Shown here piece after piece: positions 23,233 to 31,948 of a stretch of DNA of 45,906 bases. Source of the DNA: Streptomyces sp. TRM68367 (lineage in GTDB: Bacteria; Actinomycetota; Actinomycetes; Streptomycetales; Streptomycetaceae); contig NZ_JACTVI010000067.1 of the NCBI RefSeq assembly GCF_014495685.1, positions 1 through 45,906 of the forward strand, in the 5' to 3' direction. The notes under the pieces are model-generated. The model was not told the origin of the DNA, ran no database searches, and worked only from the letters and a program-made list of their open reading frames with translations. The position numbers were made by a program, and so were the translations under genes. How positions within the stretch are numbered: the first letter of the stretch is position 1; the number at the start of each line of letters is the position of its first letter.

Positions 23233-24483
23233 TCAGTCGGCGGCCCCGGCCGGCGCCTGCCAGTGCACGGCCAGCATGGTGATGTCGTCGGACTGTTCGG
23301 CCTGGCCGACGAAGTCGCTCAGTGCGCCGTCCATGTGGTCGAGCAGTTCCTCGCCGCGCACGGTGGCCTCGGTCAGCTGCTCGACGAGGAGGTCCTCGCC
23401 GAAGAAACGTCCGGTCTCGGAGCGGGCTTCGGTGACCCCGTCGGTGTAGATGAACAGGGTGTCCCCGGGGCCGATCTGGGTGTAGCCGAGCGAGAACGTG
23501 CAGTCGGGCATGACGCCCACGACCGGCCCTGTCGGCTGGAGCAGCACCGATTCGGCGCCGCTTCCGCTCACGAGGACGGGGGGATTGTGGCCGCCGTTGA
23601 TGTAGACGAGGTTGCCGGTGACCGGGTCCAGGACGCCGAAGAACATGGTGGCGAAGTAGCCCTGCTTCATGTGGTTGCGGGTCAGATAGCTGTTGGTGCC
23701 CACGACCGCGTTCAGCAGCGGGGTGGCGCCCACGACCGGGATGGCCCGGGTGTGTTCGGCCCCGCCGGGCTCCTCCCCCATCAGGTCCGCCGCGATGAGG
23801 TTCTGCAGGCCGCTCTGTTCCGCGGTGTGCCGCAGCAGCGAGCGGATGAGCGCCATGAACAGGGCCGCGCCGACCCCCTTGTCGCACACGTCGGCCACGA
23901 CGAGGGCGAGGCGGCGCCGGTTGACGAGTTCGAAGACGTCGTAGAAGTCGCCGGCCACCGTCCGTGCGGGCCGGAAGCGCACCCGGATGTCCCAGCCGTC
24001 GGGGCTCGGCAGCGAGTCCGGCAGGAACCCCAGCTGGATCTCCCGGCCTATCTCCAACTCCCGCTCGTAGCTGAGCAGTTCGGCGTGTGCGGCGACCTCC
24101 TCCAGGTTCCGGTTGTGCTCGGCGTGCTGATGGCAGTCGCGCAGCCGCGCCTCCACCAGGACGGGGTGGAACGGCGGGAGCAGATAGTCGGAGCCCGCGC
24201 GCACATGGCCGTCGAGGAGGTGCAGATCGTGTTCCGCGTACGCCACCACGGTGGGCTGCTGCCCCTCGTCGGCCAGCCGTCGGGCCACCGACCTGACGGT
24301 GTGGGGCGACAGCGTCGCGTTGGCGAGCAGTGCGGTCACCGCCGGCATCCGGCCGCGCGACGCCGCCAGCACGTCGCCCGGTGTGCAGGTGTGCGCCTCG
24401 GCGCCCACGGCGTCCAGTGCCTTGGCCAACCCCGCTGGGACGTCCCGCCGTTCATCCAGTATCAGGACTCTCGTCTGCGCCAT
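23233..24483 (-). CDS. RsbU/SpoIIE-type PP2C phosphatase with pseudo-receiver domain
   Basis: A 416-aa protein. Residues 1-125 resemble a response-regulator receiver (RVLILDERRD) but lack the phosphoacceptor Asp (TALLANATLS, about 50-59) and the conserved Lys (SDYLLPPF), so phosphorylation is not expected. A coiled linker (SYERELEIGREIQLGFLP) leads to a PP2C domain whose metal ligands are all seen: GDFYD (178-182), DVCDKG (198-203), YTDGVTEAR and QSDDITMLAV. It should dephosphorylate the STAS antagonists encoded upstream. It starts 11 nt after the RsbW-like gene. The input signal is unknown; the MinD-like ATPase next door is a candidate. Confidence 0.9.
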   Translation of the reverse strand: MAQTRVLILDERRDVPAGLAKALDAVGAEAHTCTPGDVLAASRGRMPAVTALLANATLSPHTVRSVARRLADEGQQPTVVAYAEHDLHLLDGHVRAGSDYLLPPFHPVLVEARLRDCHQHAEHNRNLEEVAAHAELLSYERELEIGREIQLGFLPDSLPSPDGWDIRVRFRPARTVAGDFYDVFELVNRRRLALVVADVCDKGVGAALFMALIRSLLRHTAEQSGLQNLIAADLMGEEPGGAEHTRAIPVVGATPLLNAVVGTNSYLTRNHMKQGYFATMFFGVLDPVTGNLVYINGGHNPPVLVSGSGAESVLLQPTGPVVGVMPDCTFSLGYTQIGPGDTLFIYTDGVTEARSETGRFFGEDLLVEQLTEATVRGEELLDHMDGALSDFVGQAEQSDDITMLAVHWQAPAGAAD

Positions 24484-24494
24484 CTCCGCCTCGT

Positions 24495-24983
24495 CTACTC
24501 CACTGCCGGCCGGCGCATCACGAGGGTGCTCACATTGCGCCCCGCGACGAGCTCGTACTCGAAGGTGTCCACCGCTGTGAACGCCAGGAAGACTCCCAGG
24601 CCGCCGATCTCCCGCTCCGCGAGCGGCACGTCGAGCGCGGGCGCCCGCATGCCCTGCCGCGGGTCGAACGCCGGGGCGTCGTCCTGGAAGCGGACCCAGA
24701 CGTCGCCCGGGTCGATCCCGCCGTCCACGGTGATCTCGCCGGGTTCGCCGCGGTATCCGTGCAGGACGATGTTGGTGGCCAGTTCGTCGGCGGCGAGGCG
24801 CAGCCGGTACAGCGAACTCTCCGGAAGGCGGGCCTGCTTGCCGAGGCCCACAACGAAGTCGGACACCGGCTCGAGCGAATCGATCGTCGCGGGAACACGG
24901 AGTGCGTTCGCGTGGCCGCACCCGGGCGCCTGCGCGACGCCCGCTGCCTTGGTGGCCGCTGCGGCCTCGAAGTCGAACGTCAT
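24495..24983 (-). CDS. RsbW-like anti-sigma factor / serine kinase (HATPase_c_2)
   Basis: A 162-aa GHKL ATPase. The N box reads RLAADELATNIVLHGY (Glu67, Asn71), a G1-like segment is WVRFQDDAPAFDP and the G2-like segment IGGLGVFLA. RsbW/SpoIIAB-type proteins bind a sigma factor and phosphorylate STAS antagonists. The first 28 residues are an Ala-rich extension. AAGGGA precedes the ATG at 24983. It is sandwiched between a STAS gene (14 nt) and the phosphatase gene (11 nt). No sigma-factor gene is present in the window, so the partner is encoded elsewhere or is not a sigma factor. Confidence 0.88.
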   Translation of the reverse strand: MTFDFEAAAATKAAGVAQAPGCGHANALRVPATIDSLEPVSDFVVGLGKQARLPESSLYRLRLAADELATNIVLHGYRGEPGEITVDGGIDPGDVWVRFQDDAPAFDPRQGMRAPALDVPLAEREIGGLGVFLAFTAVDTFEYELVAGRNVSTLVMRRPAVE

Positions 24984-24997
24984 CTCGGTGCGTCCCT

Positions 24998-25309
24998 TCA
25001 GGCGTCCACGAGATCGATGCTGTGGTCGAATCCGGCGAGCCGGATGGTCCGGGCCACCGGCTCGGACGCGCCCACGACGGCGATGCGCACCTCGTCGCCC
25101 ATCTTCTGGCGGGCGACGACCAGGGAGCGCAGGCCGGCGCTGGAGAGGTAGCCGAGCTGCTCGGCACGGATGACCAGTTCGACGGCGCCGGCGCCGGCCG
25201 CCTGGCCGACGGTGTCGTGGAACTCGCCTGCCGTCGAGGCATCCAGCTCCCCCGAGAGTTCGATGGTGGCGACCTTGTCGTTGATCCTCAGCCGCACGTC
25301 GAAAGCCAC
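24998..25309 (-). CDS. STAS-domain anti-sigma factor antagonist (RsbV-like)
   Basis: A 103-aa single STAS domain: KVATIELSGELDASTAGEF, then GAVELVIRAEQLGYLSSAGL with the phospho-acceptor Ser (Ser57, or Ser56), then RSLVVARQKMGDEVRIAVVG. Unphosphorylated antagonist binds the RsbW-like kinase and frees its target. The GTG start at 25309 has AAGGAGAA upstream. It lies 18 nt after glgX and 14 nt before the kinase gene. It is one of two STAS proteins in the operon; they share the SSAGLR motif but little else, so they may carry different signals. Confidence 0.92.
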   Translation of the reverse strand: MAFDVRLRINDKVATIELSGELDASTAGEFHDTVGQAAGAGAVELVIRAEQLGYLSSAGLRSLVVARQKMGDEVRIAVVGASEPVARTIRLAGFDHSIDLVDA

Positions 25310-25327
25310 GATGGTTCTCCTTCTGGG

Positions 25328-27466
25328 TCAGGCGGTCGTCGGATGGGCCGCGCGTCCCACGAGGACGACCGCGGAGTGGGCTCCCAGGCGGAAACGCCCG
25401 GGGTGCTGGAGCTCCGGTTCGCCGCCGACGGGATGGACGGCGGTGCCGGTGTCGGCGAAGAGGTGCCAGCGCTGCCCGTCGGGCAGGATGGGCAGCTCCA
25501 GGTCGTGCGCCTCCCAGTGCGCGTTCACGGCGACGTACACGTGGTCGTCGGCCACGCTGCCGCCCTTGGCGTGCCGGCCGCACCGCATCATCGCGAGCAC
25601 CCGGCCGTGGTCGGCCCAGTCCGGGGCCCAGGCGCCGACGCCGTGCCAGCTGACATCGGGGTAGCCGCTGCCGACCCGGTCCGTGCCGGTGGCGTGGTCG
25701 CTGGTGCGCAGGACCGGGTGGGCGTGCCGGAAGGTGATCAGCTTCCGGGTGAAGTCCAAAAGTTCGGCGTTGGTCTCGACAAGCCCCCAGTCGAACCAGG
25801 ACAGTTCGTTGTCCTGGCAGTAGGTGTTGTTGTTGCCGAGCTGGGTGCGGCCGACCTCGTCGCCGGCCAGGATCATCGGAATGCCCTGGCTGGTGAGCAG
25901 GATGGTCAGCAGGTTCTTCATCTGCCGCATCCGCAGCTCGCGGACGTGCGCGGAGGCGCTGGGCCCCTCCTCGCCGCAGTTCCAGCTGTTGTTGTCGCTG
26001 GCCCCGTCGTTGTTGTTCTCGCCGTTGGCCTCGTTGTGCTTGTCGTTGTACGAGACCAGGTCGGCCAGGGTGAATCCGTCGTGTGCGGTGATGAAGTTGA
26101 CCGACGCGGACGAGGTGCGGCCCTGGTACAGGTCGGGCGAGCCGGCCATCCGGGTCGCCAGCTCGCCGACGAGGCCCGGCTCGCCCTTGACGAAGCGCCG
26201 GACCGTGTCGCGGTACTTGCCGTTCCACTCCGACCAGCGGCCGTAGTTGGGGAAGTTGCCGACCTGGTAGAGGCCGGCCGCGTCCCAGGCCTCGGCGATC
26301 AGCTTCGTGTGCCGCAGGATCGGGTCGTGCGCGAGCTGTTCGAGCAGCGGCGGGTTGGGCAGCGGGGTGCCGTCCGGGGCCCGGTCGAGGATGGCGGCGA
26401 GGTCGAAGCGGAACCCGTCGATGTGGTACTCGGCGACCCAGTGGCGCAGGCAGGAGAGCACGAAGTCCCGCACCACGGGGTGGTTGCAGTTGACGGTGTT
26501 GCCGGTGCCGCTGAAGTTGTAGTACTCGCCGCGCGGCGTGAGCATGTAGTACGTGGCGTTGTCGAGGCCGCGGAACGAGATGGTCGGGCCCTGCTCGTTG
26601 CCCTCGGCCGTGTGGTTGAAGACCACGTCGAGCACGACTTCGATGCCGGCCTTGTGCAACTCCTTGACCAGCGACTTGAATTCGTCGGCCTGCATGCCGA
26701 AGGGGCCGGTGGCGGCGTAGCCCGCCTTGGGGGCGAAGAACGAGACGGTGTTGTAGCCCCAGTAGTTGTAAAGGCGCTCACCGGTCACCGGATCGGTGCG
26801 CGGATTGTCCAGCTCGTCGAACTCGAACACGGGCAGCAGTTCCAGGCAGTTGACGCCCAGCTCCCGCAGATACGGGATCTTCTCCCGCATTCCGGCGTAC
26901 GTGCCGGGCGCCGACACCTTCGACGAGGGGTGCTGGGTGAAGCCGCGGACGTGCGTCTCGTAGATCACGAGGTCCTCGGCGGGGATGCGCAGCGGTCGGT
27001 CGCCGCCCCAGTCGAAGTCGTCGTTCAGCACCTGCGAGCGGTAGTGGTAGACGTTGTCCCAGTCGGGCTCGCGGCCCCACACCTCGCGCCCCGAGATCAG
27101 CCGTGCGTAGGGGTCGCTGAGCACCTTGGCGCCGTCGAAGCGGTCGCCGCGGGCCGGGTCGAAGGGGCCGTCGGCGCGGAAGCCGTACTCCAGGTTCTCC
27201 GCGTCGAGCCCGAAGACCGTCATGGCGTACACGCTGCCGATGCGGAACTCCGGCGGGAACTTGAGTTCGGCACTGGGCTGGGTGGCGCCGCGCTCGAAGA
27301 GCACCAGGCTCATCGAGGTCGCGCCGTCGGAGTAGACCGAGAAGTTGACGCCGCCGGGCACCGGGGTGGCGCCGTACGGGAAGGGCCGGCCCGCCCTGAC
27401 CCGGTACGGGCCGATCCGGTGCGTCGGAAAGGCGTCGATGCGCTCCCGGATGTCCTGGGTGCTCAT
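25328..27466 (-). CDS. glgX: Glycogen debranching enzyme (isoamylase type)
   Basis: A 712-aa GH13_11 enzyme that hydrolyses alpha-1,6 branches of glycogen limit chains. An N-terminal CBM48 domain (PFPYGATPVPGGVNFSVYS) precedes the barrel. Asp355 (DGFRFDLAA, nucleophile), Glu392 (LIAEAWDAAG, acid/base) and the Asp of ITAHDGFTLADLVSYN are all present. The Asn-rich loop NEANGENNNDGASDNN is normal for the family. The ATG overlaps the STAS stop (ATGA), so enzyme and signalling gene are co-translated. It is flanked on both sides by STAS genes, an unusual setting for a glycogen enzyme. Confidence 0.96.
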   Translation of the reverse strand: MSTQDIRERIDAFPTHRIGPYRVRAGRPFPYGATPVPGGVNFSVYSDGATSMSLVLFERGATQPSAELKFPPEFRIGSVYAMTVFGLDAENLEYGFRADGPFDPARGDRFDGAKVLSDPYARLISGREVWGREPDWDNVYHYRSQVLNDDFDWGGDRPLRIPAEDLVIYETHVRGFTQHPSSKVSAPGTYAGMREKIPYLRELGVNCLELLPVFEFDELDNPRTDPVTGERLYNYWGYNTVSFFAPKAGYAATGPFGMQADEFKSLVKELHKAGIEVVLDVVFNHTAEGNEQGPTISFRGLDNATYYMLTPRGEYYNFSGTGNTVNCNHPVVRDFVLSCLRHWVAEYHIDGFRFDLAAILDRAPDGTPLPNPPLLEQLAHDPILRHTKLIAEAWDAAGLYQVGNFPNYGRWSEWNGKYRDTVRRFVKGEPGLVGELATRMAGSPDLYQGRTSSASVNFITAHDGFTLADLVSYNDKHNEANGENNNDGASDNNSWNCGEEGPSASAHVRELRMRQMKNLLTILLTSQGIPMILAGDEVGRTQLGNNNTYCQDNELSWFDWGLVETNAELLDFTRKLITFRHAHPVLRTSDHATGTDRVGSGYPDVSWHGVGAWAPDWADHGRVLAMMRCGRHAKGGSVADDHVYVAVNAHWEAHDLELPILPDGQRWHLFADTGTAVHPVGGEPELQHPGRFRLGAHSAVVLVGRAAHPTTA

Positions 27467-27804
27467 CGGCCCGCACGTTCCAGCTCGGCGTCCAGGTCCT
27501 CGGCGACCCGGAAGAAGTCCAGGAACCCCGTGGCGGACATGACGAACGAGACCTCCTCGGAGAGGCCGACCAGGGTGATCTCGGCGTCCAGCTGCTGGGC
27601 GTGGCGGTGCACGATGAGGAGGGTGCGCAGGCCGGCACTGGAGATGTACGAGATCCCGGTGAGGTCGATCAGGACCACCGAGCCCTGCCCGATGAACGGC
27701 AGCAGCTGGGACTGCAGTCCCCCGGAGGTGGTGGAGTTGATCTCGCCCTCCAGGGCGACGACGGTGGCCCCGGCGAGCACCTGCGAGCTGACCTTGACAG
27801 TCAT
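27463..27804 (-). CDS. STAS-domain anti-sigma factor antagonist (RsbV-like)
   Basis: A 113-aa STAS domain: GATVVALEGEINSTTSGGLQ, then GSVVLIDLTGISYISSAGLR with the likely phosphorylated Ser56, then RHAQQLDAEITLVGLSEEV. It is closer to the classical SpoIIAA pattern (LIDLTG before the Ser) than the copy at 24998. The ATG overlaps the stop of the AGE-family gene (ATGA), and its own stop overlaps the glgX start, so three genes are coupled. The phosphatase and kinase genes downstream are its expected partners. Confidence 0.92.
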   Translation of the reverse strand: MTVKVSSQVLAGATVVALEGEINSTTSGGLQSQLLPFIGQGSVVLIDLTGISYISSAGLRTLLIVHRHAQQLDAEITLVGLSEEVSFVMSATGFLDFFRVAEDLDAELERAGR

Positions 27805-29675
27805 CCCCTCACCTCCGGGCGGGAGTTGGCTTCGAGGCGGACCTTGACCTTGACGCGGCCCGAGGTCTCGGGCAGCCGGACGGTCAGGGCCTGCGCGTTG
27901 AAATCGGTGTGCTCCGCGCCGTCGATCTCCACGGCCGCGATGCGCACGGCTGTGGCCGGCAGCAGATCGGGGGCGACCCGCAGGACGCGGTCCTCGATCA
28001 GGGCGGGGTCGGGCTTGAACCAGAAGTCCATCGGCTTGCCGCCCGCGAGCAGGTTGTTGTAGACGGCCGCCAGGTAGCACAGCTCGGCCGAGTGGTACAT
28101 CGACATCGAGTGGCTGCCCTTGAGACGCTCCACGCCGAGGAGGTAGGGCAGGCCGCTGGCCATGGTGTTGAAGTAGACGGCGCCCTCGTCGTGGTCGAGG
28201 AAGAACGCGTTGTAGAACGACTGGGCGTCGCGCGCCTCGGTGCGGAAGTCCACCCGCCCGGTGACGCCGTGCAGGATCAGATAGGCGAGGATCGCCTGCT
28301 CCTGCTGCCACCATGCCTTGCGGTCGTGCCAGGCGAAGCGGAACCTCTCCTCGCCGTCCACCTCGACGCGCTCCACCACGTCGTACCAGCCGCCCCGCTG
28401 GCGGTCGCTGCCGACCTCGGGCATGGTCTCGCCGAGCGAGACGGCGGTCTGCAGGTAGACGTCCTTGGGGCGCAGGGAGTTCATGCGCATCAGGTTCCAG
28501 GCGATCTTCAGGTTGTGGCCGACGACCGCGCGGTTCTGCTGCCACCCGTGCGTGGTGTCGGGCGACCAGTCCTTGTGGAATCGTTCCTGCACGAACGGGC
28601 TGTTCTTCAGGTCGGGGAAGCGCTCGACGATCGTGTCGAAGGTGTACTCCAGCATGTCGGCGTAACGCTGTTCGCCGGTCGCCAGGTACAGGTTGATCAG
28701 GTACGCGGGCGCATGGTCACCGACCGAGTTCCAGTTCTTCCGCGCCTGGTTGGGCCCGAGCGAGGAGTGGTGCGGGCTGAGCAGGATCGGGTCGATGTGC
28801 GAGAAGTAGCCGCCGTCCTCGGGGTCCAGGTAGAAGCGGTCGAAGAGCCGGATGGTGGCGTCCGCGTCCGCCTTGATCCGCGGGTCGCCGGTGATCCGGT
28901 AGGTCTGCACGGGCCCGGCGAGCGCGTAGATCTGCTCGTAGGCGGGCAGCGCGTCGTAGTCGTCGGAGAACTCGGACGTGAACAGCTTCGTCTCGAGGTC
29001 GCCGTCGACCTTGAGGCCGTGGTACCAGTACACGACGTTCTCGTCGGTGTCGACGAACCGCATGTGCTCGCGCAGGTACTCGGTGCCGCGCTCGGCGACC
29101 TCCAGGTACTCGTCGTCGCCGGTGAGCAGGAAGGCGGAGGCCATGCCGTAGACGAGCCGCGAGATGGTGTCCGTCTCCTGGACGTGGCTCGCGGTCTTGT
29201 CGCCGCCGAGCCGGATCTCGGTGCGGTAGTCGCCGAAGTCGACGGGGCCGTCGCCGAACTGGGCCTTGCGGTAGAAGCCCGCTATTTCCCTGATCTGCCG
29301 GATCCACCAGCCGGCTTCCTCGAAGCGGAAGTCCTCGGGGTCGCGCCCCACGAAGATCAGCCGCTTGGCCTCGAAGCGCAGCGTCTCGCTGTGGGGGTAG
29401 AAGACGCCGTAGGCGAGGACGAAGGCTTCCTGGGTGAGCAGCTCGTCGATGTGGCTCGTGGCGTCCTGGTACGGCTCACCGAGATTGTGCAGCAGCTCCG
29501 CGCTGGGGCCGCCGTCGAGGCTGATGTCGAAGGACCGGCCGTCGGCGGTGACCACGGAGAAGACACGGGCCTCGCTGTCGAAGCCGCAGACCCGTCCCGC
29601 GATGGTGTCCGAGAAGGTGAAGTCGACGTTCCTGGGACTTGCTGACATGGCTGACATTGCTGACACGGCTGTCAC
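27801..29675 (-). CDS. AGE-family (N-acylglucosamine 2-epimerase-like) (alpha/alpha)6-barrel protein
   Basis: About 624 aa. An N-terminal region of about 90 residues reads RVCGFDSEARVFSVVTADG and looks like a beta domain. It is followed by a long helical barrel: WWIRQIREIAGFYRKAQFGD, THGWQQNRAVVGHNLKIAW (the family His motif), WWQQEQAILAYLILHGVTG and SHSMSMYHSAELCYLAAVYN. The family interconverts or isomerises sugars (GlcNAc, mannose/glucose, cellobiose). Here a free sugar or oligosaccharide linked to alpha-glucan turnover is plausible. The length is well above the usual 400. The start is uncertain: GTG 29675 overlaps the previous stop, while GTG 29666, ATG 29657 and ATG 29648 are also in frame. 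Confidence 0.82.
   Translation of the reverse strand: MTAVSAMSAMSASPRNVDFTFSDTIAGRVCGFDSEARVFSVVTADGRSFDISLDGGPSAELLHNLGEPYQDATSHIDELLTQEAFVLAYGVFYPHSETLRFEAKRLIFVGRDPEDFRFEEAGWWIRQIREIAGFYRKAQFGDGPVDFGDYRTEIRLGGDKTASHVQETDTISRLVYGMASAFLLTGDDEYLEVAERGTEYLREHMRFVDTDENVVYWYHGLKVDGDLETKLFTSEFSDDYDALPAYEQIYALAGPVQTYRITGDPRIKADADATIRLFDRFYLDPEDGGYFSHIDPILLSPHHSSLGPNQARKNWNSVGDHAPAYLINLYLATGEQRYADMLEYTFDTIVERFPDLKNSPFVQERFHKDWSPDTTHGWQQNRAVVGHNLKIAWNLMRMNSLRPKDVYLQTAVSLGETMPEVGSDRQRGGWYDVVERVEVDGEERFRFAWHDRKAWWQQEQAILAYLILHGVTGRVDFRTEARDAQSFYNAFFLDHDEGAVYFNTMASGLPYLLGVERLKGSHSMSMYHSAELCYLAAVYNNLLAGGKPMDFWFKPDPALIEDRVLRVAPDLLPATAVRIAAVEIDGAEHTDFNAQALTVRLPETSGRVKVKVRLEANSRPEVRG
29640..29666 (-). repeat. 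Three 9-bp tandem repeats carrying alternative starts
   Basis: On the minus strand RTGTCAGCM occurs three times in a row, encoding (V/M)SA-MSA-MSA. Each copy offers an in-frame GTG or ATG. Copy-number change would keep the frame but alter the distance from the GAGGGG site upstream. Confidence 0.75.
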
Positions 29676-30271
29676 ACCCCTCGCAGTACGAGTTCGTCGA
29701 TGATGGTCCTGGCGAAGAGATGGCAGTGGTCGCCGGTGCGGGCGGTCACCAGGTCCCCGTCGACGACGACGTCCTGGTCGACGTAGTTGGCGCCCATGTT
29801 CCGGACGTCGCCGAGCAGGTTGTTGTGGCAGACCACCTTGCGTCCGCGTACGACGTACGGGATCGACGAGGCCAGCCACATGCCGTGGCAGATGATCCCC
29901 TTGACCACGCCCGACCGGGCGAAGGCCCGGCGCAGCAGGTCGGTGGCGGGCGCGAGCTGTTCGATGTCCTCGGTGTAGCGCAGCCGGTCGGCCACCATGC
30001 CGGACGGCACGATCAGCGCGCTGTACTCGCGCAGCCGCCGGTCGTCCAGGTCCTCCAGGCTGCGGGTCACCCTCAGCGGGGCCCGGTGCTCGTGGCCGGT
30101 GAAGGTGATCGACTTGTTGCCCCACATCCGGGTGACGAAGTCGAGCCGGGCGCCTTCCTCGGCGAACCGGCGCTGGTAGTAGGCGATTTCGGGCTCGTAG
30201 AAGTCGCTCTCCGCCAGGATCGCGATCTTGTGCCCGCTGAGCACCCCGTCACGGGACGGTACGTCAGCCAC
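29672..30271 (-). CDS. DJ-1/PfpI-family (class I glutamine amidotransferase-like) protein
   Basis: A 199-aa protein. The nucleophile elbow reads VKGIICHGMWL with Cys128, and an acidic residue (Glu21, ILAESDFYEPE) sits where DJ-1 proteins keep the partner Glu. Further segments are YSALIVPSGMVADRLRY and NYVDQDVVVDGDLVTART, both typical of PfpI/YhbO-like proteins. These act as glyoxalase III, deglycase-like or stress chaperones. The GTG at 30271 has GGGGGAG upstream and overlaps the ThDP-enzyme stop by 8 nt; its stop overlaps the AGE gene. It is one of two DJ-1 proteins in the operon. Confidence 0.88.
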   Translation of the reverse strand: MADVPSRDGVLSGHKIAILAESDFYEPEIAYYQRRFAEEGARLDFVTRMWGNKSITFTGHEHRAPLRVTRSLEDLDDRRLREYSALIVPSGMVADRLRYTEDIEQLAPATDLLRRAFARSGVVKGIICHGMWLASSIPYVVRGRKVVCHNNLLGDVRNMGANYVDQDVVVDGDLVTARTGDHCHLFARTIIDELVLRGV

Positions 30272-31910
30272 GGTCTCCCCCTTCGGTGGTCCGCAGGTCG
30301 ATGAGGAACGGCTTGTCGTCCGCGAGCATCCGCTTGACCGCGTCGCCGACCTGGCTGTGGTCGTCGACCCGCAGGGCGTCGACCCCGAATCCGCCGGCGA
30401 TCTGCGCGAAGCCCAGATCGGGGTGGGAGAGGTCGAACGGCGTCGGGTACGCGTGCGGGGCCACGTCCCGCTCCCGCCAGTACTGCTCGATGTTGTTGTC
30501 GAGCAGCTTGTAGCTGCGGTTGTTGCAGACGACGAACTTGGCGCCGATGCCGTGCCGTACGGCGGTGTAGAGCGCCTGGAAGGTGTACATGGAGCCGCCG
30601 TCGCCGGTGAAGCCGATCACGGTCTTGTTCGGGTGGGCCAGCTTGATCCCCATCGCCCCGGGGATGCCGACGCCGAGCGAACCGCCGCGCGTCGAGAACC
30701 AGTGGCCCGGCCGGCGGCCCGGCAGATGGGCGTTCAGCGCGCCCGAAGCGGTCAGCGATTCGTCGAAGATCATCACGTCGTCGGGGACCTGGTCCGCCAG
30801 TTCCCGCAGGAAGGCGTGGAGCAGCGACCCGTCGTCCGCCACCTCGGTGGGCCGCTCACCGCGGCGGGCCTGGAGGCGTTCGGACGCCGCCACCTGGTCG
30901 AGTTCGGACAGCGTGTCGACCAGCTGGGCAAAGAGCGCTGCGAGCGTCTCCTTCGGGTCGGCGACCAGGCCGAGGGTGACCGGGTGGTTCTTGGCTATCT
31001 CGTAGTCGTCGAGATCGATGTGGACGATCCGGGCGTCCGGGCGGAACGGGTCACCGGTGTCCGGGAAGACCTCGGGGAAGGTGTACGTGCCGACGATCAG
31101 GACCACGTCGGCGTCCTTGACGGCGGCCGTGCTGACGGCGCCGAACATGTGGCCGAGGTCCCCGCGGTAGAGCGGGTGGGTGACGTCCAGGTTCACCTCG
31201 GAGTAGTTGACGCCGTAGATGTCGGCGCCCAACTGCTCGGCCACCCACACCAGTTCCTCCTGGGCACCGGATGCCGAGACGCCGTCGCCCACCAGGACGA
31301 CCGGCTTCTGGGCACCGGTCAGCAGCCGCGCCGCCTGCGCCACGAGATCGTCGGCCGGGGCGCTGCGGGTGCTGGGAGCCGAAGTCGGCACGATCTGCTC
31401 GGTGTTGAGAGCGTCGAGCACATCGAGAGGAAGCGCCACGAAGACCGGGCCCATCGGGGGCGTCATCGCCATCTTCATCGCCCGGCGCAGCACCCGCAGC
31501 ACCGAGCGCGGGTCGGTGACCCGTGTCGCGTACTTGGTCACGGGCTTCGCCATGGCGACCAGATCGGCTGCCATCTGGGCGTCCATGGACTCGTACTGGA
31601 CGCCCGACTCACCCGCGATCGTCAGGATCGGCGAGTGGCCGCGCTTGGCCTGGTACAGCATGCCGATGGCATTGCCGAGGCCGACCCCGCTGTGCAGCTG
31701 CAGGAGCGCGGGCCGGCCCGTGGCGCGGGCGTAGCCGTCCGCGATGCCGACCGCGACGGTCTCCTGCAGGGTCAGGATGTACTGGAGGTCGTCATAGTCC
31801 TCCAGCGCGTCCAGGAATCCCTGCTCGACCGTTCCTGGGTTGCCGAACATGAACGGAACTCCGTCGGCGATGAACTGCTCGATGATCGCCGCATTGCCCT
31901 GCCTGGCCAT
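30264..31910 (-). CDS. Thiamine-diphosphate-dependent enzyme (benzoylformate decarboxylase/acetolactate-synthase-like)
   Basis: A 548-aa three-domain ThDP enzyme. The PYR domain has the activating Glu29 (NPGTVEQGF). The middle domain holds LVGDGVSASGAQEELV. The PP domain has GDGGSMYT at 436-443, with the Asn pair of the ThDP motif at about 463-464 (VVCNNRSYK). The NPGTVEQ form resembles benzoylformate decarboxylase more than AHAS. It should decarboxylate a 2-oxoacid to an aldehyde or ligate it to another carbonyl. ATG 31910 is chosen for AAGG upstream; the frame extends 24 nt further. It lies between two DJ-1 genes, hinting that it makes or consumes reactive carbonyls. Confidence 0.88.
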   Translation of the reverse strand: MARQGNAAIIEQFIADGVPFMFGNPGTVEQGFLDALEDYDDLQYILTLQETVAVGIADGYARATGRPALLQLHSGVGLGNAIGMLYQAKRGHSPILTIAGESGVQYESMDAQMAADLVAMAKPVTKYATRVTDPRSVLRVLRRAMKMAMTPPMGPVFVALPLDVLDALNTEQIVPTSAPSTRSAPADDLVAQAARLLTGAQKPVVLVGDGVSASGAQEELVWVAEQLGADIYGVNYSEVNLDVTHPLYRGDLGHMFGAVSTAAVKDADVVLIVGTYTFPEVFPDTGDPFRPDARIVHIDLDDYEIAKNHPVTLGLVADPKETLAALFAQLVDTLSELDQVAASERLQARRGERPTEVADDGSLLHAFLRELADQVPDDVMIFDESLTASGALNAHLPGRRPGHWFSTRGGSLGVGIPGAMGIKLAHPNKTVIGFTGDGGSMYTFQALYTAVRHGIGAKFVVCNNRSYKLLDNNIEQYWRERDVAPHAYPTPFDLSHPDLGFAQIAGGFGVDALRVDDHSQVGDAVKRMLADDKPFLIDLRTTEGGDRG

Positions 31911-31948
31911 GTCTGCCTTCTCTCGATTTCTCAATCGTTGCCGCGCAT

